Shown: positions 53,471-63,658, numbered from the stretch's first letter. The stretch: DNA of 64,000 nt from Deltaproteobacteria bacterium (GCA_016186945.1 JACPKR010000020.1:1-64000); one strand, 5' to 3'. A program made the numbers and translations. The notes: a model not told the origin generated them from the sequence alone.

Positions 53471-56400
53471 ATGTTATCCAGTATTAAACTAGAACTAGTA
53501 AAGTTGCTCCTTTTCGTGTCTACGCAAGTGTTCACTATGCGGACTGAAACGCTGGCGGCTGTTCCCGCACGAGCAGATTCGACAGGCCAACAGTGTGCGC
53601 TCAAGTACCACGATGCTTTCCAAAAAACGCGTAAGCTTGTTGACGAGATACTTAAGAAATCAGAACTCGGGACCATCACGTGTTGGGACAATGGTCACAA
53701 AAGCCAAGTGCTTGGATTGGTCCAAAGTCTGAGCTTGCTTCTTCCTGACAGCTTTGGCTTGGGAAGCAGAAATTTAGACGAGATTGAACGTGAATACGAC
53801 AAGTTGCAGTTTGAACTTTCCTATTGCCGCTCAAGTGAAATCACCAAGATAACCCCCGAATTTAAGGAAAAGTTGGACGGTATTTTTGCTCGCCGGGAGA
53901 TCGTCCCAAACCAGATTCTAGTCCATCTGCTCGGAGATGTTTTTGGTAAGGGAACGGATTTCGAAGGAGTAAAAAGTGCCGGGACGGACCACCTCGAGCT
54001 ACGGAATACGATTCAACAAAAAATCGCATCAACTTTGGCAAGCCAAACGTTTATTGCCGATATGGATCAGGTTGCACCGTGCCAGACAAGCCTATTGAAC
54101 CCAAGGAAAGAGGGACAGCCTCAAAGCAATACGGTCATTCCAGATTTTGACGTCTCTTTACTAAACAAGCTAGTTGCCCAAGGTGAAGATGCCATTCGGC
54201 TCTCAAAAACTCTCAAAACAAAAACCCTTCGTGATTTTATCGAGGCGTTCACCTCGAATGTCAGCACGTTGGGGGATTACGAGTCGTTCTATTTTCAAGG
54301 CGGTTGGCGCGGCCACGCCGTGACGTTTGCGGTTAAACGCGAAGGGGAATCCTTCACGCTCCGCGTCTTCAATGCTGGGCAGGGAGCGGAGTATAATATC
54401 CACGCCAATGCATCTGTCGGCTACACTCCCGTGCTTCCCTATCTCGAAGTGACCCAAGTCAGCGGACCCCACCTCACCGACTATTTTTTTCTTCAGAACC
54501 TGTACGATTTTGGCAGTGTCAACGGGGGAGACATGGCAGTCTTTGATCAAAAACTGCAAGCAAGTGTCCAGAACTATCTGAAAGGAACCGTAACGACTCT
54601 TGGCTACACCGTCGGTGATCTTCTTTCTCCCCAGGTGTCGGGCACATGTGGGTACTATACAGTGCCTCTTTACCACAAAGTTCTCCTCAAAGAAGAACTC
54701 GGTCCCGAAGATCATCTGATCGAGGCAAAGCGGGTCGTTTTCGAGCATTGGATCAATACGGCATTTTTTAACTATTACATCGATGCTGTCGAAACACGTC
54801 CAACAGAAACTCCACATGATTTGGTAGCCACACTCGATCTCGCAAAAAGTTCTTGGTTATTCCTCAATGAAAAAATCAGCTCCGAATCAGAAAAGGGTGC
54901 CTACGATGTCGGATTCAACCGTCTCGTTTCGGAAAAATCGGACAAGATCAGGTCGGTGTTCGAACATCTAAAGGCTAGGTCCGATCGTTTCAAGCACTCA
55001 GGGAACGCCGTCGAAGTTCATCCTGCTGTCCAGACGGACACCTCCATCTGGGATAAAATCGAGAACGTTGATCTCATCCGGCAGCAAGAGTTGAAATTCG
55101 CCGAAATGAAAAAAGTGGGTGGGCTGGTTGACGAAGTGGACCGTTGGCAGCCCAACGCAACAAATATGCTTGCTCAACTGCAATCTTTTGTAAATACGAT
55201 CGAATCATGGCATCTCGATCCGAAGCGTGATTACGATCCATCGTTTCATCGTGCTATCGAAGCGATCGAAGCCATTCGTCTGATCATTCTCAAACTTCCG
55301 ATCCAATGCACCGAACAAGAATGTCTATGGCGGGACCTTTTTCTAGGGAGTAAAGAGTCTACTGAGCGCATGGATAGCCTCTCCTCCCTACTTTTCAAGC
55401 TGAGCGATGAATACTTCTGGGCGATCCAAGTTGCCATCGACTACCACAATTATTCGGCAACGATTGTTGATTTCCTTGCCCAACTTAGGCTATATGCTGT
55501 AACTGACTGTGCAACCAACCAATTCATGTCGCAAACGCAGCAGAAAAGACTGAGAGGGAAAGCCTTTGACTTGAAATTTCAGTTTCTATTCGACTACTAT
55601 TTGTTTTCGTTTCGCTTTTCGAAGTTCATCCTTTCTATCAAAATGCCCGTGTGGTACGAGTCCTGGGCAGAGATGAAAGACTATTGGTCGAAGGTTCCTG
55701 TGCGGGATCCCTACCCCTATAAGGAAGCCTGGGCCTCGGAACCTACTCCTTTCTTGTTGGACGAATCAAGGTTTCTATTCGACTCGATTTTTCATCCTAG
55801 TGAAACCGATAGGGCCAATGACAAGAGCAGTTACATCAACCCCACCAGGCCTACCAAAGGTGTGTGGCTACCGAAGGAAATTAACTTTTTGCTTTCCTAC
55901 AGCGATGTCCTCAAGAAAGAATCCGCCTTTTTTGAAAATGAGGCATCTGACATTGAGCTCGCTCTGAGATTGCTTAGGCAGGATCCTATCTATGTCGAAG
56001 GAAGCTCGGAGGCTGATCGGGTCCCGAAATTTTTCTACGACATCCGATCCATCGTTGTGCTGACGATACTCTATGTTAACTCGACCTTGTTTTTAAAAAA
56101 ATCGGCTCGGCAAAAACTCGACAAATCCGAACCCATCGCTTTAAAGGTCGAAGCAGAGAGGAAACCACAATTTTCGCGATTGATGCTTTTGTCCTTGTTT
56201 CACGGTGTTACTAGTGATGATCTCAGAGGTTGGGAGCCTTTCCTTGCGGGCGATCTTGGGAAAACATCACTCGACGAGCTTATCTATTCGTGGGAATGGG
56301 GTCCTAAGTTTCGGAGCCTGGAATTTCAACCAAGGGACGATTGGGATCGTAAGCATGGGAAGGTAACGAATTATGTGGAGATAAAGAGAGCGGATTCCGA

Positions 56401-59400
56401 ACCAGTTACTCTTGAAGAGCAACGTTCTCTCTTGCATGTCATGAGCATTGCCACGGAGCGACTGAGAAACGCGATATCTCTTTACGAGAAGAGTCCCTAC
56501 CTCCTACGATCTCGTGATCATCAAATCGTATTGGAATCGCTTCTCTTCTACCCTGGTCTCATAAGACAAGACTATCTTCGTAATCAAAATATTGTCTTCA
56601 CGTTTGCAAGTTTCATCAAAGAAAACTACTTTCTGTACAAACACTCCGACCTAAAGTTAGCGAGCTATTTTCTCAGGCTCAATCATCTGGCACGTGAGCA
56701 TTTTGAAGTCATTGACCCCAAGCTTGGCAGCAATTTTCTGAATTCTCGCCAAGAGTACATCTGGCTCATCGAAAACTCGGTTTCGCCTGGTCTTGACGAA
56801 GAGGTTGGATTTAAGAATCTTCTCTTTACCGGTTTATTGCGAACCTATTCGGTTCAAAGTTTTGCAAACGATGAAGATTTGGCTTGGTTTCTCATCGCAC
56901 AGTTTTATCGTAAAATGTATCTCTCTAAAGAAGTTAGCACGAACGAGAAATTCATCGAAAATGAAATCGCCGGATTGATGATTCGGCGCCGTCCCGAAAT
57001 TGAAACACTCATGAGGAGCAAGCCCCCAGCTCTCAATCAGTTGGCTCAGTACTTCTGGAAATCCGATCCGAAATTGCCTTGGAACGTTGATTCCCCCCTT
57101 TATTCCCAGGGGCCCCTCACGCTCGATCTACACAACCTAAAAGCGACGATTGATGGCAAAGAACTGTCCCGACTCCCTGACGAAATTAGGTTCCACCCCA
57201 TATTCAAAGAGCAAGTCGACTGGGATTCCCGGAACCCTGTCCTGGCTTTGGGAGGGGAGACCTTTCAAGTCTCCGACCGGGCTGGTCGTGCGTTCCGGGT
57301 TAGACTTGGCACTGAAGGAATCAATCTCGACGGAAAATGGCATGACGTATGGTATCGCCTGCTGTCACACTCGGATAGAGAGAAGATAAGCGACAAACGT
57401 GTTCGCGATTTCAGTGGTTTTGCGCTGTGGAAAAACTTTGACGGCAGAGACTTGCTCGTTACAGAAACAAAAACGGGCGAACCTGTAGCATCACTGCGAT
57501 CAAACGGTGATGGCTATCGTAGATCCGATCAGCCTGAGCTGCTTCTAATGCAAGCACAAGCCTTTCCGGAGCTTCAAATCGATCCCGATTTCACGTTTAT
57601 TTGGGGTGATAAGGGGGGGAATATCCACCAATTAGACTATCCCCGCTTTGGTTTGAGATTCACCCGTGATCATCAAGGAAGACTATATTGCGAGCAGTTG
57701 CTAGGTTTTTACTTGGCGGACGATCAAAACCTGTCGGAGCTCTCGCAGTTTCCTCATCACCTCGTGCTCGACGACGGATCCTCGCAAGCGAAATTCGCCA
57801 TCTTCCCTCGTTTCTTCCTGGATCGTGAGAAGACGATCGGTCGCGATTTCATAATCGAAAGGGACCTCTCAACCTACACAGACAAGCAAAGAGCAGAGGT
57901 GTCATCGGACAAGCCTGAGAGGCAGTTCGGCTACTATATTTACAAAATCAAAGAGGGATCCCTCCATCCTCAACATCAAAGTGGGAAAACCTATCTCGCT
58001 TATCTTCAGGGTCTGAATCGGGAATATGGTAAAGCGCTTGAACTTCTGAGGCAATTTGGCTTTTCTTCAGATGAGTTCAGCGAAATTGTAAAAGATGAAC
58101 TGATGTGGGTACTTGCCTTAAAGGATTTCGAGCCGCGTGCCTTGGCTTTAAAAGTACAGGCGACGATCAATCTCGGCTTGAACGCAAGCTTTTTCAATTA
58201 CGATATAGAAAGCCTTCTCCACTCCTTCAATGTAAGACTTGGCAAGCAACCAATTGACGTCGATGGGATTTATAAAAGTTGGTTACAGGTTGGAGAACGA
58301 ATCGGCCCACAGTTTTATCCGCGTCCCGAACATGAGCTAAAAGTATTTGGCAAATCCATGCCAGCAGCCCGATCCGCCGAACTCGGCAAGCTAAAGGTCG
58401 AGGTGACATTGCAAGAAGGCACCAAACCCGGGACCGTGATAGATCGTGTTGCCTTTCTTGAGAAACTTACGTCTCCTAACCTTTTTCTTTCTCTCAAATT
58501 CTCGTCAGGAATCTACAACGGCCCCACTTTCTTTGGAAATTTTCCTGAATTTTTTCGATACGCTGCCTCGCTAAGTGCCCCCATTAATGAAGAGATAATT
58601 GAAGACATCTTTAAAAGGGAGTTTTCTGACTTTTTCGCGTTATCTTCCGTTCCCGAAGACAAAGCAAAAAAGCAGGCTTTTTTTCGTGAATTGTTTCTGA
58701 ACTACCTCGATTACATACAAAACGTAGTAGACCACGAGTTGGGCTTCTTTATCCGATCCGTCGCCCTAGCTGAGCACACTCAGCGTCTGGAACTCACCAA
58801 GCTTCAGACGGCATTTGAGCGCATAAGGGACTCCGCTGGAACCCCGGGGGACCAATTGAACGCGTTACGCAACGAATTGCGCGATCTTCTGGTGCCTTTC
58901 TTTGACAAGGTGCAGGCTCAGACTGTAACAAGCATTGTTCCCGAGCCGAGAGTTGAGCCAATTGCTGTTAAGGAGGAGTGGAAACGAAACCTGTGGAAGA
59001 AAGAAGAGAACACGAATTATGATCCGGCCGTCTCTATACCTAGTTACTCACCCCATGCTCAATACTTAATCTCACAACCCGTCGTCTCTGAGCAGGCTCT
59101 CGAGGAAATTTTCGAAAAACGTGAGCAAACGGAAAAGCCAGGTCGTATTGCCTTAGCCAATTTTCTCGCAAACGCTGCTAAGGACGCGACCGATGCTTTT
59201 GTCGGCCGGTACATTGGGGCCATCGCTGACCGACTGGCACATTTTAAGAGCAAGAGTACAAATGTCTATCGCATTAAAAATCCAAATTCACTAAGCAATT
59301 TGGCAACGAAATTTGAACAAAGCATCGGCAAACTCCAACCGGATATCGCTCAAATTGGAAAGAAAGTTACAGAAATCTTCAGCGAGCTGCCTACCGATGC

Positions 59401-62400
59401 CTTCGAGCGTGCCAGACGCATTTTGCGGGTAAACGCAGGAATTGAAGAGAACCCTCTCCTGCATGAGATTCTGTTTTTGTATGCGCGCCAAGACATAGAG
59501 ACCTTGTTCAATTTAAATTCATACTTGAGTGCTGAAAGAATTCGTACGGCACTTAGCTTGGTCAACGAATATCTCGCGAAAGCAAGCTACCTCAATCATG
59601 TGGCTCAGATCAAGGATGAAGCCTCGCATCTCCTGAATCACTCGGTCAATAATGAGGAATTGCTAAGCACCGAGATCGAAAAGTTTTGGAATCTAGCGAC
59701 GCGAACAAGAAGTTATGACGTGGACAGAAATCCAGACCTTCTTGTGTTCGAAACTTTCATGGGGTTTTTGTTGCGCAAGGAACAAATTAAAAATATTGCC
59801 GACATGGACCTGGATGCCAAATTGCGCGAACGTCCCGACAGTTTAGGAAGCATCCTCGAAATGAAGATGGGATCAGGGAAAACTTCAGTACTCCTCCCCA
59901 TTCTGGCGACGAGACTTGCTAGAAAGAAGCATCTCAGCGTGGTCGTTATGCCGGAGCCTCTGATTGCCTCCGTCTCTCAGGAGTTCGGCGGAATTGTAGG
60001 AAAAGTTTTCGATCAGTATGTTGATGTCATCACGATTGATCGCGGCAACATGAGAGAAGAAGAGAAGCTTAGAATCCTTCGTGAACGTATTAAGCTCGAT
60101 TGGGAACATGAAAAGATCATCTTCATGACCAACGCCAGCCTGCAGAGCCTCTACCTTTTGCTTCTGGAAAATATCAAGTTCGGGGCGAGCGGTGCCGTCG
60201 ATGAATTAACGCACATACTTAACCTATTTCGCGAACGAGCCATTGTCATGATTGATGAAGTGGACTTTGTCCTCGATATCACTCGCTCGCATCGATTCAC
60301 TCTGGGAGGTGGCATAGAAATCGAACCTAACGTGGTCGATGCAGTTTTTGCCCTATATTACACACTGCTCTCACACGGTGAACTGAAACGATACCTTACT
60401 TTGCCCTTTACACCCAAGGAATATCACGAGGTCATCAAGCCTCGACTGATGGATCGTCTGATTCAGATCCTCAAGTCGGGAGAGGGAAGTGAAAGACTAT
60501 TTTTCGGGACCAACGTGGTGAACTACCTAAATCGCTCTGCCGACCCAGTCTCGGCAGATTGGTTACGCAAATTTTTCACCTCCAGTAACTTCGAGGAATT
60601 GACGGACTTGTTGGAAAAAGTAACGGACGAAACAGTCAAAATCTTTTTTGCCACAATCTACCGTGAGATTCACTCGGTCTTACCTCTGACTCTGGGCAAA
60701 ATACACAAGGTTCACTACGGACTCTATCCGGAGGAGCGGTGTTCAGACGCAGCGAAGTCCTGTCCTCGAGTGCTCGCCATACCCTATCACGCCGGGAAGC
60801 CCGTCATAACCTCGCGTTTCGGCAGCGAACTTGAGTCGCTTAACTATTCCATTCAGTCTCACCTCCTTGAAAATAGGTCGTATGTTCTGCTCTTTGAGTT
60901 TCTGAAGTCGGCAAAAGTACGAGCACTCAAGGGTGAGCTAAACATCGACAAGTTCGCCGATGAGATTCGCTTCGTTGTGCCCGCCAAACGTCTGGACTCA
61001 CTGCTGAGAATGGTATCCCTTCAAGACGATGACATCTCTCCCGATTTGATCGCCTTTGCCAATCTTGCAATCGCTAACGATCCTTTTAAAATTCTTTTCT
61101 TAGCCAAAGCTCCGCTTTCATGGTTCATTAAGCAGTTCCCACTTCAGCTTACCGCTGATTCCTATGCCTATCCGATCATGTTTAAGCATATTCAAGGGAT
61201 GAGTGGGACACTATGGAATCGACAGACATTTCCGCAGTTCTTTGATCGTGAAATTCTCTCCGACACCATCGAAAACAGCCTGGCAATCATAGCGGATAAA
61301 CGTGAAGAGTCGGTGGCTATCGTTTCAAATTTGTTCGCCAGCCAAAACATCGACAAGCGCCTAGATCAGATGATGTCGACTGGGGATTGCTCACTAATCG
61401 ACATGGCTGGATTTTTTAAAGGCTACGAAACGACGGACCTTGCTAAGGCTCTCATTTTTCATGCCAATACTAGAGACTCGTTTAATAATGTCCTAGCTTA
61501 TAACGTCACCAATAAGATTGTAGTTTTTAACAGGGACAAAGAAAGATTCACAGACTACGAAAAAAATCGCCTCGACCGTGAGGAAACGTGTGCCTTCTGG
61601 GATCTTCAGCACACGACCGGGTCAGACCTAAAAGTCAATCGACACACTCAGGCCCTATTAACAGTGGGAAGGAGCAATACTCTCCGTGATTTTCTGCAGG
61701 CGATCTGGCGTTTGCGGGACCTTGATTCCACCCAGTCGTTTCGGATCGTCCTCGCTAAGGAGGAATTTGATTTTGTGCGCTCGGTGTTGATGAATGAATA
61801 CAGGGATCTGAAAATCGGTGACGAACTCTCTTGGCAAGAGCTGATCCTCTTTCTCGCTACCAACGAGGCAAATATTCTGAGCGATCAAAGCCTGCGAGCA
61901 GTAAAATCAGAACTCAAGTCGCTCTTGGTGAAACCAGTCTTTGCGTCCTTTCTGGCGACTCATGAGTACGACTATGAAAGTGTGAAGTCATTGTTTGAAG
62001 TAAATATGACAAAGAATATCGCTAAGTCTTATCTATCTCCTCAGCAATTAACCGACAGCAAGAAGGTCTTGCAGAGGGAGTGGGACAGGCAGTTAGCCAG
62101 CAACGTTTTCATTGAGCAAGGGGGACAGACAGGTCGAGATGAATGGATCGAGAAAGAAGGCAATAGAGTCCTGCTTGAAGCTTCAAACAAGGTCAAACAG
62201 AGGGTACTCGGTTTTGAACAAGGTGAGGACTATAACCTCGAGCAAGAAGTCGAGTTATCGCAAGAGCAGGAACAAGAGCAGAGCCAAGAACAAGAACAGG
62301 AACAGGAACAGGAACATAGTACCCACGAACGTGACGCCATTCTGCAACCGATCGAATATGTCGATTTCCAATCAGCGTATTTTCAGAGCTACCTTAATGC

Positions 62401-63058
62401 CCCGGTTCGACTGGACTCGGGGAATCCCCCAGCCCACCCCTTCCTTTTTCTGCGTGATGCAATCGTTAAGGGCTACAAGCCTATTCTGCCTACCGACCCA
62501 GACGACGAAAAAATCACCGGAATGTTCGCACCAGAGTTGATGATCAGTCTTAATGTGGCACCTGTTCACATCTGGACGGTGAGATTGTGGGGATTCGCAC
62601 AACGCGAACTCGATGACCTCTTGATCGTGGCGGATGAGTCCTGGCAACAAATTGAGAGGATCGTGATGATGGATCTGTCAGACTTTCGGGGCTTCCCAGA
62701 GCACTCCCTAGCCAAATTCCGTGCAGTACGTTTGTCACTGGGAACCGGAGAGGTCGTTGAAGGTAGTAAACAAACCAGGGCAGAGATCTTTAGTGGACTT
62801 TCAGAAAAGGAGCAGAAAAAACTCACCCGACTCATCGTTCAATGTAAGTTTATCGCAGGTCACCTTTTTTATAGGGGGCAGGAGAAAGACGAGCTCGTGT
62901 CTTGGTTGGGCGAATTGGTGACTAGCGGTGCGTGGACACCACAACAGATTCGTGATTTTTTCAAGGGACACATCCTCTACTACAAAGTGCAAAGCAGGCG
63001 TCACTTTGGCGAAAGTGACATTAAGAAAGTTATCGATCAACTCCAGATAAGGAAATAG
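53471..63058 (+). CDS. Giant exported DUF3638-like ATPase/helicase-like protein
   Basis: From ATG 53471, right after GGAGGAACC of an R1 copy, the product is 3195 residues. It starts with a signal-peptide-like segment (LVKLLLFVSTQVFTMRTETLA). Residues 1-2100 are mostly helical and unrecognised. An ATPase core follows: Walker A MKMGSGKTSVLLPILA (2134-2138 GSGKT), Walker B IVMIDEVDFVLD (DEVD 2262-2265), and later DLQHTTGSDLK (2714) and LRDFLQAIWRLRDL (Arg2747, 2749). The last two match the HTxGTDLK and LVQAxMRMRKL blocks I remember from DUF3638/DUF3645 proteins of eukaryotes and chlamydiae. A Gln/Glu repeat lies near 2930-2950. Function unknown; ATP use outside the cell would be unusual unless it is delivered into another cell. 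Confidence 0.85.
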   Translation: MLSSIKLELVKLLLFVSTQVFTMRTETLAAVPARADSTGQQCALKYHDAFQKTRKLVDEILKKSELGTITCWDNGHKSQVLGLVQSLSLLLPDSFGLGSRNLDEIEREYDKLQFELSYCRSSEITKITPEFKEKLDGIFARREIVPNQILVHLLGDVFGKGTDFEGVKSAGTDHLELRNTIQQKIASTLASQTFIADMDQVAPCQTSLLNPRKEGQPQSNTVIPDFDVSLLNKLVAQGEDAIRLSKTLKTKTLRDFIEAFTSNVSTLGDYESFYFQGGWRGHAVTFAVKREGESFTLRVFNAGQGAEYNIHANASVGYTPVLPYLEVTQVSGPHLTDYFFLQNLYDFGSVNGGDMAVFDQKLQASVQNYLKGTVTTLGYTVGDLLSPQVSGTCGYYTVPLYHKVLLKEELGPEDHLIEAKRVVFEHWINTAFFNYYIDAVETRPTETPHDLVATLDLAKSSWLFLNEKISSESEKGAYDVGFNRLVSEKSDKIRSVFEHLKARSDRFKHSGNAVEVHPAVQTDTSIWDKIENVDLIRQQELKFAEMKKVGGLVDEVDRWQPNATNMLAQLQSFVNTIESWHLDPKRDYDPSFHRAIEAIEAIRLIILKLPIQCTEQECLWRDLFLGSKESTERMDSLSSLLFKLSDEYFWAIQVAIDYHNYSATIVDFLAQLRLYAVTDCATNQFMSQTQQKRLRGKAFDLKFQFLFDYYLFSFRFSKFILSIKMPVWYESWAEMKDYWSKVPVRDPYPYKEAWASEPTPFLLDESRFLFDSIFHPSETDRANDKSSYINPTRPTKGVWLPKEINFLLSYSDVLKKESAFFENEASDIELALRLLRQDPIYVEGSSEADRVPKFFYDIRSIVVLTILYVNSTLFLKKSARQKLDKSEPIALKVEAERKPQFSRLMLLSLFHGVTSDDLRGWEPFLAGDLGKTSLDELIYSWEWGPKFRSLEFQPRDDWDRKHGKVTNYVEIKRADSEPVTLEEQRSLLHVMSIATERLRNAISLYEKSPYLLRSRDHQIVLESLLFYPGLIRQDYLRNQNIVFTFASFIKENYFLYKHSDLKLASYFLRLNHLAREHFEVIDPKLGSNFLNSRQEYIWLIENSVSPGLDEEVGFKNLLFTGLLRTYSVQSFANDEDLAWFLIAQFYRKMYLSKEVSTNEKFIENEIAGLMIRRRPEIETLMRSKPPALNQLAQYFWKSDPKLPWNVDSPLYSQGPLTLDLHNLKATIDGKELSRLPDEIRFHPIFKEQVDWDSRNPVLALGGETFQVSDRAGRAFRVRLGTEGINLDGKWHDVWYRLLSHSDREKISDKRVRDFSGFALWKNFDGRDLLVTETKTGEPVASLRSNGDGYRRSDQPELLLMQAQAFPELQIDPDFTFIWGDKGGNIHQLDYPRFGLRFTRDHQGRLYCEQLLGFYLADDQNLSELSQFPHHLVLDDGSSQAKFAIFPRFFLDREKTIGRDFIIERDLSTYTDKQRAEVSSDKPERQFGYYIYKIKEGSLHPQHQSGKTYLAYLQGLNREYGKALELLRQFGFSSDEFSEIVKDELMWVLALKDFEPRALALKVQATINLGLNASFFNYDIESLLHSFNVRLGKQPIDVDGIYKSWLQVGERIGPQFYPRPEHELKVFGKSMPAARSAELGKLKVEVTLQEGTKPGTVIDRVAFLEKLTSPNLFLSLKFSSGIYNGPTFFGNFPEFFRYAASLSAPINEEIIEDIFKREFSDFFALSSVPEDKAKKQAFFRELFLNYLDYIQNVVDHELGFFIRSVALAEHTQRLELTKLQTAFERIRDSAGTPGDQLNALRNELRDLLVPFFDKVQAQTVTSIVPEPRVEPIAVKEEWKRNLWKKEENTNYDPAVSIPSYSPHAQYLISQPVVSEQALEEIFEKREQTEKPGRIALANFLANAAKDATDAFVGRYIGAIADRLAHFKSKSTNVYRIKNPNSLSNLATKFEQSIGKLQPDIAQIGKKVTEIFSELPTDAFERARRILRVNAGIEENPLLHEILFLYARQDIETLFNLNSYLSAERIRTALSLVNEYLAKASYLNHVAQIKDEASHLLNHSVNNEELLSTEIEKFWNLATRTRSYDVDRNPDLLVFETFMGFLLRKEQIKNIADMDLDAKLRERPDSLGSILEMKMGSGKTSVLLPILATRLARKKHLSVVVMPEPLIASVSQEFGGIVGKVFDQYVDVITIDRGNMREEEKLRILRERIKLDWEHEKIIFMTNASLQSLYLLLLENIKFGASGAVDELTHILNLFRERAIVMIDEVDFVLDITRSHRFTLGGGIEIEPNVVDAVFALYYTLLSHGELKRYLTLPFTPKEYHEVIKPRLMDRLIQILKSGEGSERLFFGTNVVNYLNRSADPVSADWLRKFFTSSNFEELTDLLEKVTDETVKIFFATIYREIHSVLPLTLGKIHKVHYGLYPEERCSDAAKSCPRVLAIPYHAGKPVITSRFGSELESLNYSIQSHLLENRSYVLLFEFLKSAKVRALKGELNIDKFADEIRFVVPAKRLDSLLRMVSLQDDDISPDLIAFANLAIANDPFKILFLAKAPLSWFIKQFPLQLTADSYAYPIMFKHIQGMSGTLWNRQTFPQFFDREILSDTIENSLAIIADKREESVAIVSNLFASQNIDKRLDQMMSTGDCSLIDMAGFFKGYETTDLAKALIFHANTRDSFNNVLAYNVTNKIVVFNRDKERFTDYEKNRLDREETCAFWDLQHTTGSDLKVNRHTQALLTVGRSNTLRDFLQAIWRLRDLDSTQSFRIVLAKEEFDFVRSVLMNEYRDLKIGDELSWQELILFLATNEANILSDQSLRAVKSELKSLLVKPVFASFLATHEYDYESVKSLFEVNMTKNIAKSYLSPQQLTDSKKVLQREWDRQLASNVFIEQGGQTGRDEWIEKEGNRVLLEASNKVKQRVLGFEQGEDYNLEQEVELSQEQEQEQSQEQEQEQEQEHSTHERDAILQPIEYVDFQSAYFQSYLNAPVRLDSGNPPAHPFLFLRDAIVKGYKPILPTDPDDEKITGMFAPELMISLNVAPVHIWTVRLWGFAQRELDDLLIVADESWQQIERIVMMDLSDFRGFPEHSLAKFRAVRLSLGTGEVVEGSKQTRAEIFSGLSEKEQKKLTRLIVQCKFIAGHLFYRGQEKDELVSWLGELVTSGAWTPQQIRDFFKGHILYYKVQSRRHFGESDIKKVIDQLQIRK
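62261..62316 (+). repeat. CAGGAA-type microsatellite coding for a Gln/Glu tract
   Basis: CAAGAGCAGGAACAAGAGCA, then CAAGAACAGGAACAGGAACA: a degenerate 6-bp repeat encoding alternating Gln and Glu inside the giant protein. Changes in copy number would keep the frame and alter only the length of the tract. Confidence 0.9.
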
Positions 63059-63160
63059 TTTGGGAATAGTTTGGACTGACAATCACAATTTTCTTGACAA
63101 TTGCTCCTAGACCAGACACAAATGCCGCCGTAAGATTCCTTTATCACTCATAATAAAGAA

Positions 63161-63658
63161 ATGACCATGTTACTTAGATCACTTCAACGGTTTTTCCTTC
63201 TCTTCACTCTCTTATTCGGCGTAACAAGCGTTGGATTTTCTGACGATGACTTGTGCATAAGTTGTGGAGAGGAATCCAGTACTAGCGGACAACTTTGCAA
63301 AGCCTGTCGGGTGGCCCCTGCGGTCAATTGCCGATGTGGAGATCCTACGGGAACGGACGGCAGATTGATGGTTCAATGTGAGACATGTAAGCGCTGGCAA
63401 CATGTTGATTGCCTGAGTATTGCAGAAGGAGGAGAAGGAGATCCTGAAGATTGGAAGGACTATTCTTGCTGGCAATGTGAGGAACTTGGCGAAAGCGAAG
63501 AGCTTCGCCTTCTTCGTTGTTCGATACTCCCAGAGGAACCCTTTCCGCAATTCGAGCTTTCAGGAATGCCTCCAGATATAGCACGTAGGCTAGCGCTGGA
63601 TGAAATTGCACAAGCTGCGTTACGAGATTTATTGCGAAGGAAGGTAGAAGGTCTCTAG
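63161..63658 (+). CDS. Exported PHD-finger protein
   Basis: A 165-residue protein with a signal peptide (SLQRFFLLFTLLFGVTSVGFS), a CxxC..CxxC knuckle (Cys32, 35, 46, 49), then a complete PHD finger: CRC (57, 59), CETC (73, 76), WQH (His81), VDC (84) and CWQC (103, 106). The eight ligands follow C4HC3 order, with a Trp (79) two residues before the His, where aromatic-cage residues of methyl-lysine readers lie. A helical tail of 55 residues follows. PHD fingers bind histone tails and are a eukaryotic hallmark, rare in bacteria. It lies 102 bp after the giant gene on the same strand. ATG 63161 or 63167; the ribosome binding site is weak. Confidence 0.88.
   Translation: MTMLLRSLQRFFLLFTLLFGVTSVGFSDDDLCISCGEESSTSGQLCKACRVAPAVNCRCGDPTGTDGRLMVQCETCKRWQHVDCLSIAEGGEGDPEDWKDYSCWQCEELGESEELRLLRCSILPEEPFPQFELSGMPPDIARRLALDEIAQAALRDLLRRKVEGL

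Noticed and set aside
54203-54817. 204-residue reverse frame
   Set aside because: Antisense inside the giant gene, with no start signal or recognised domain.
63094-63122. TTGACA as a promoter for the PHD-finger gene
   Set aside because: The hexamer is perfect, but no good -10 box lies 16-18 bases downstream, so I do not list it.
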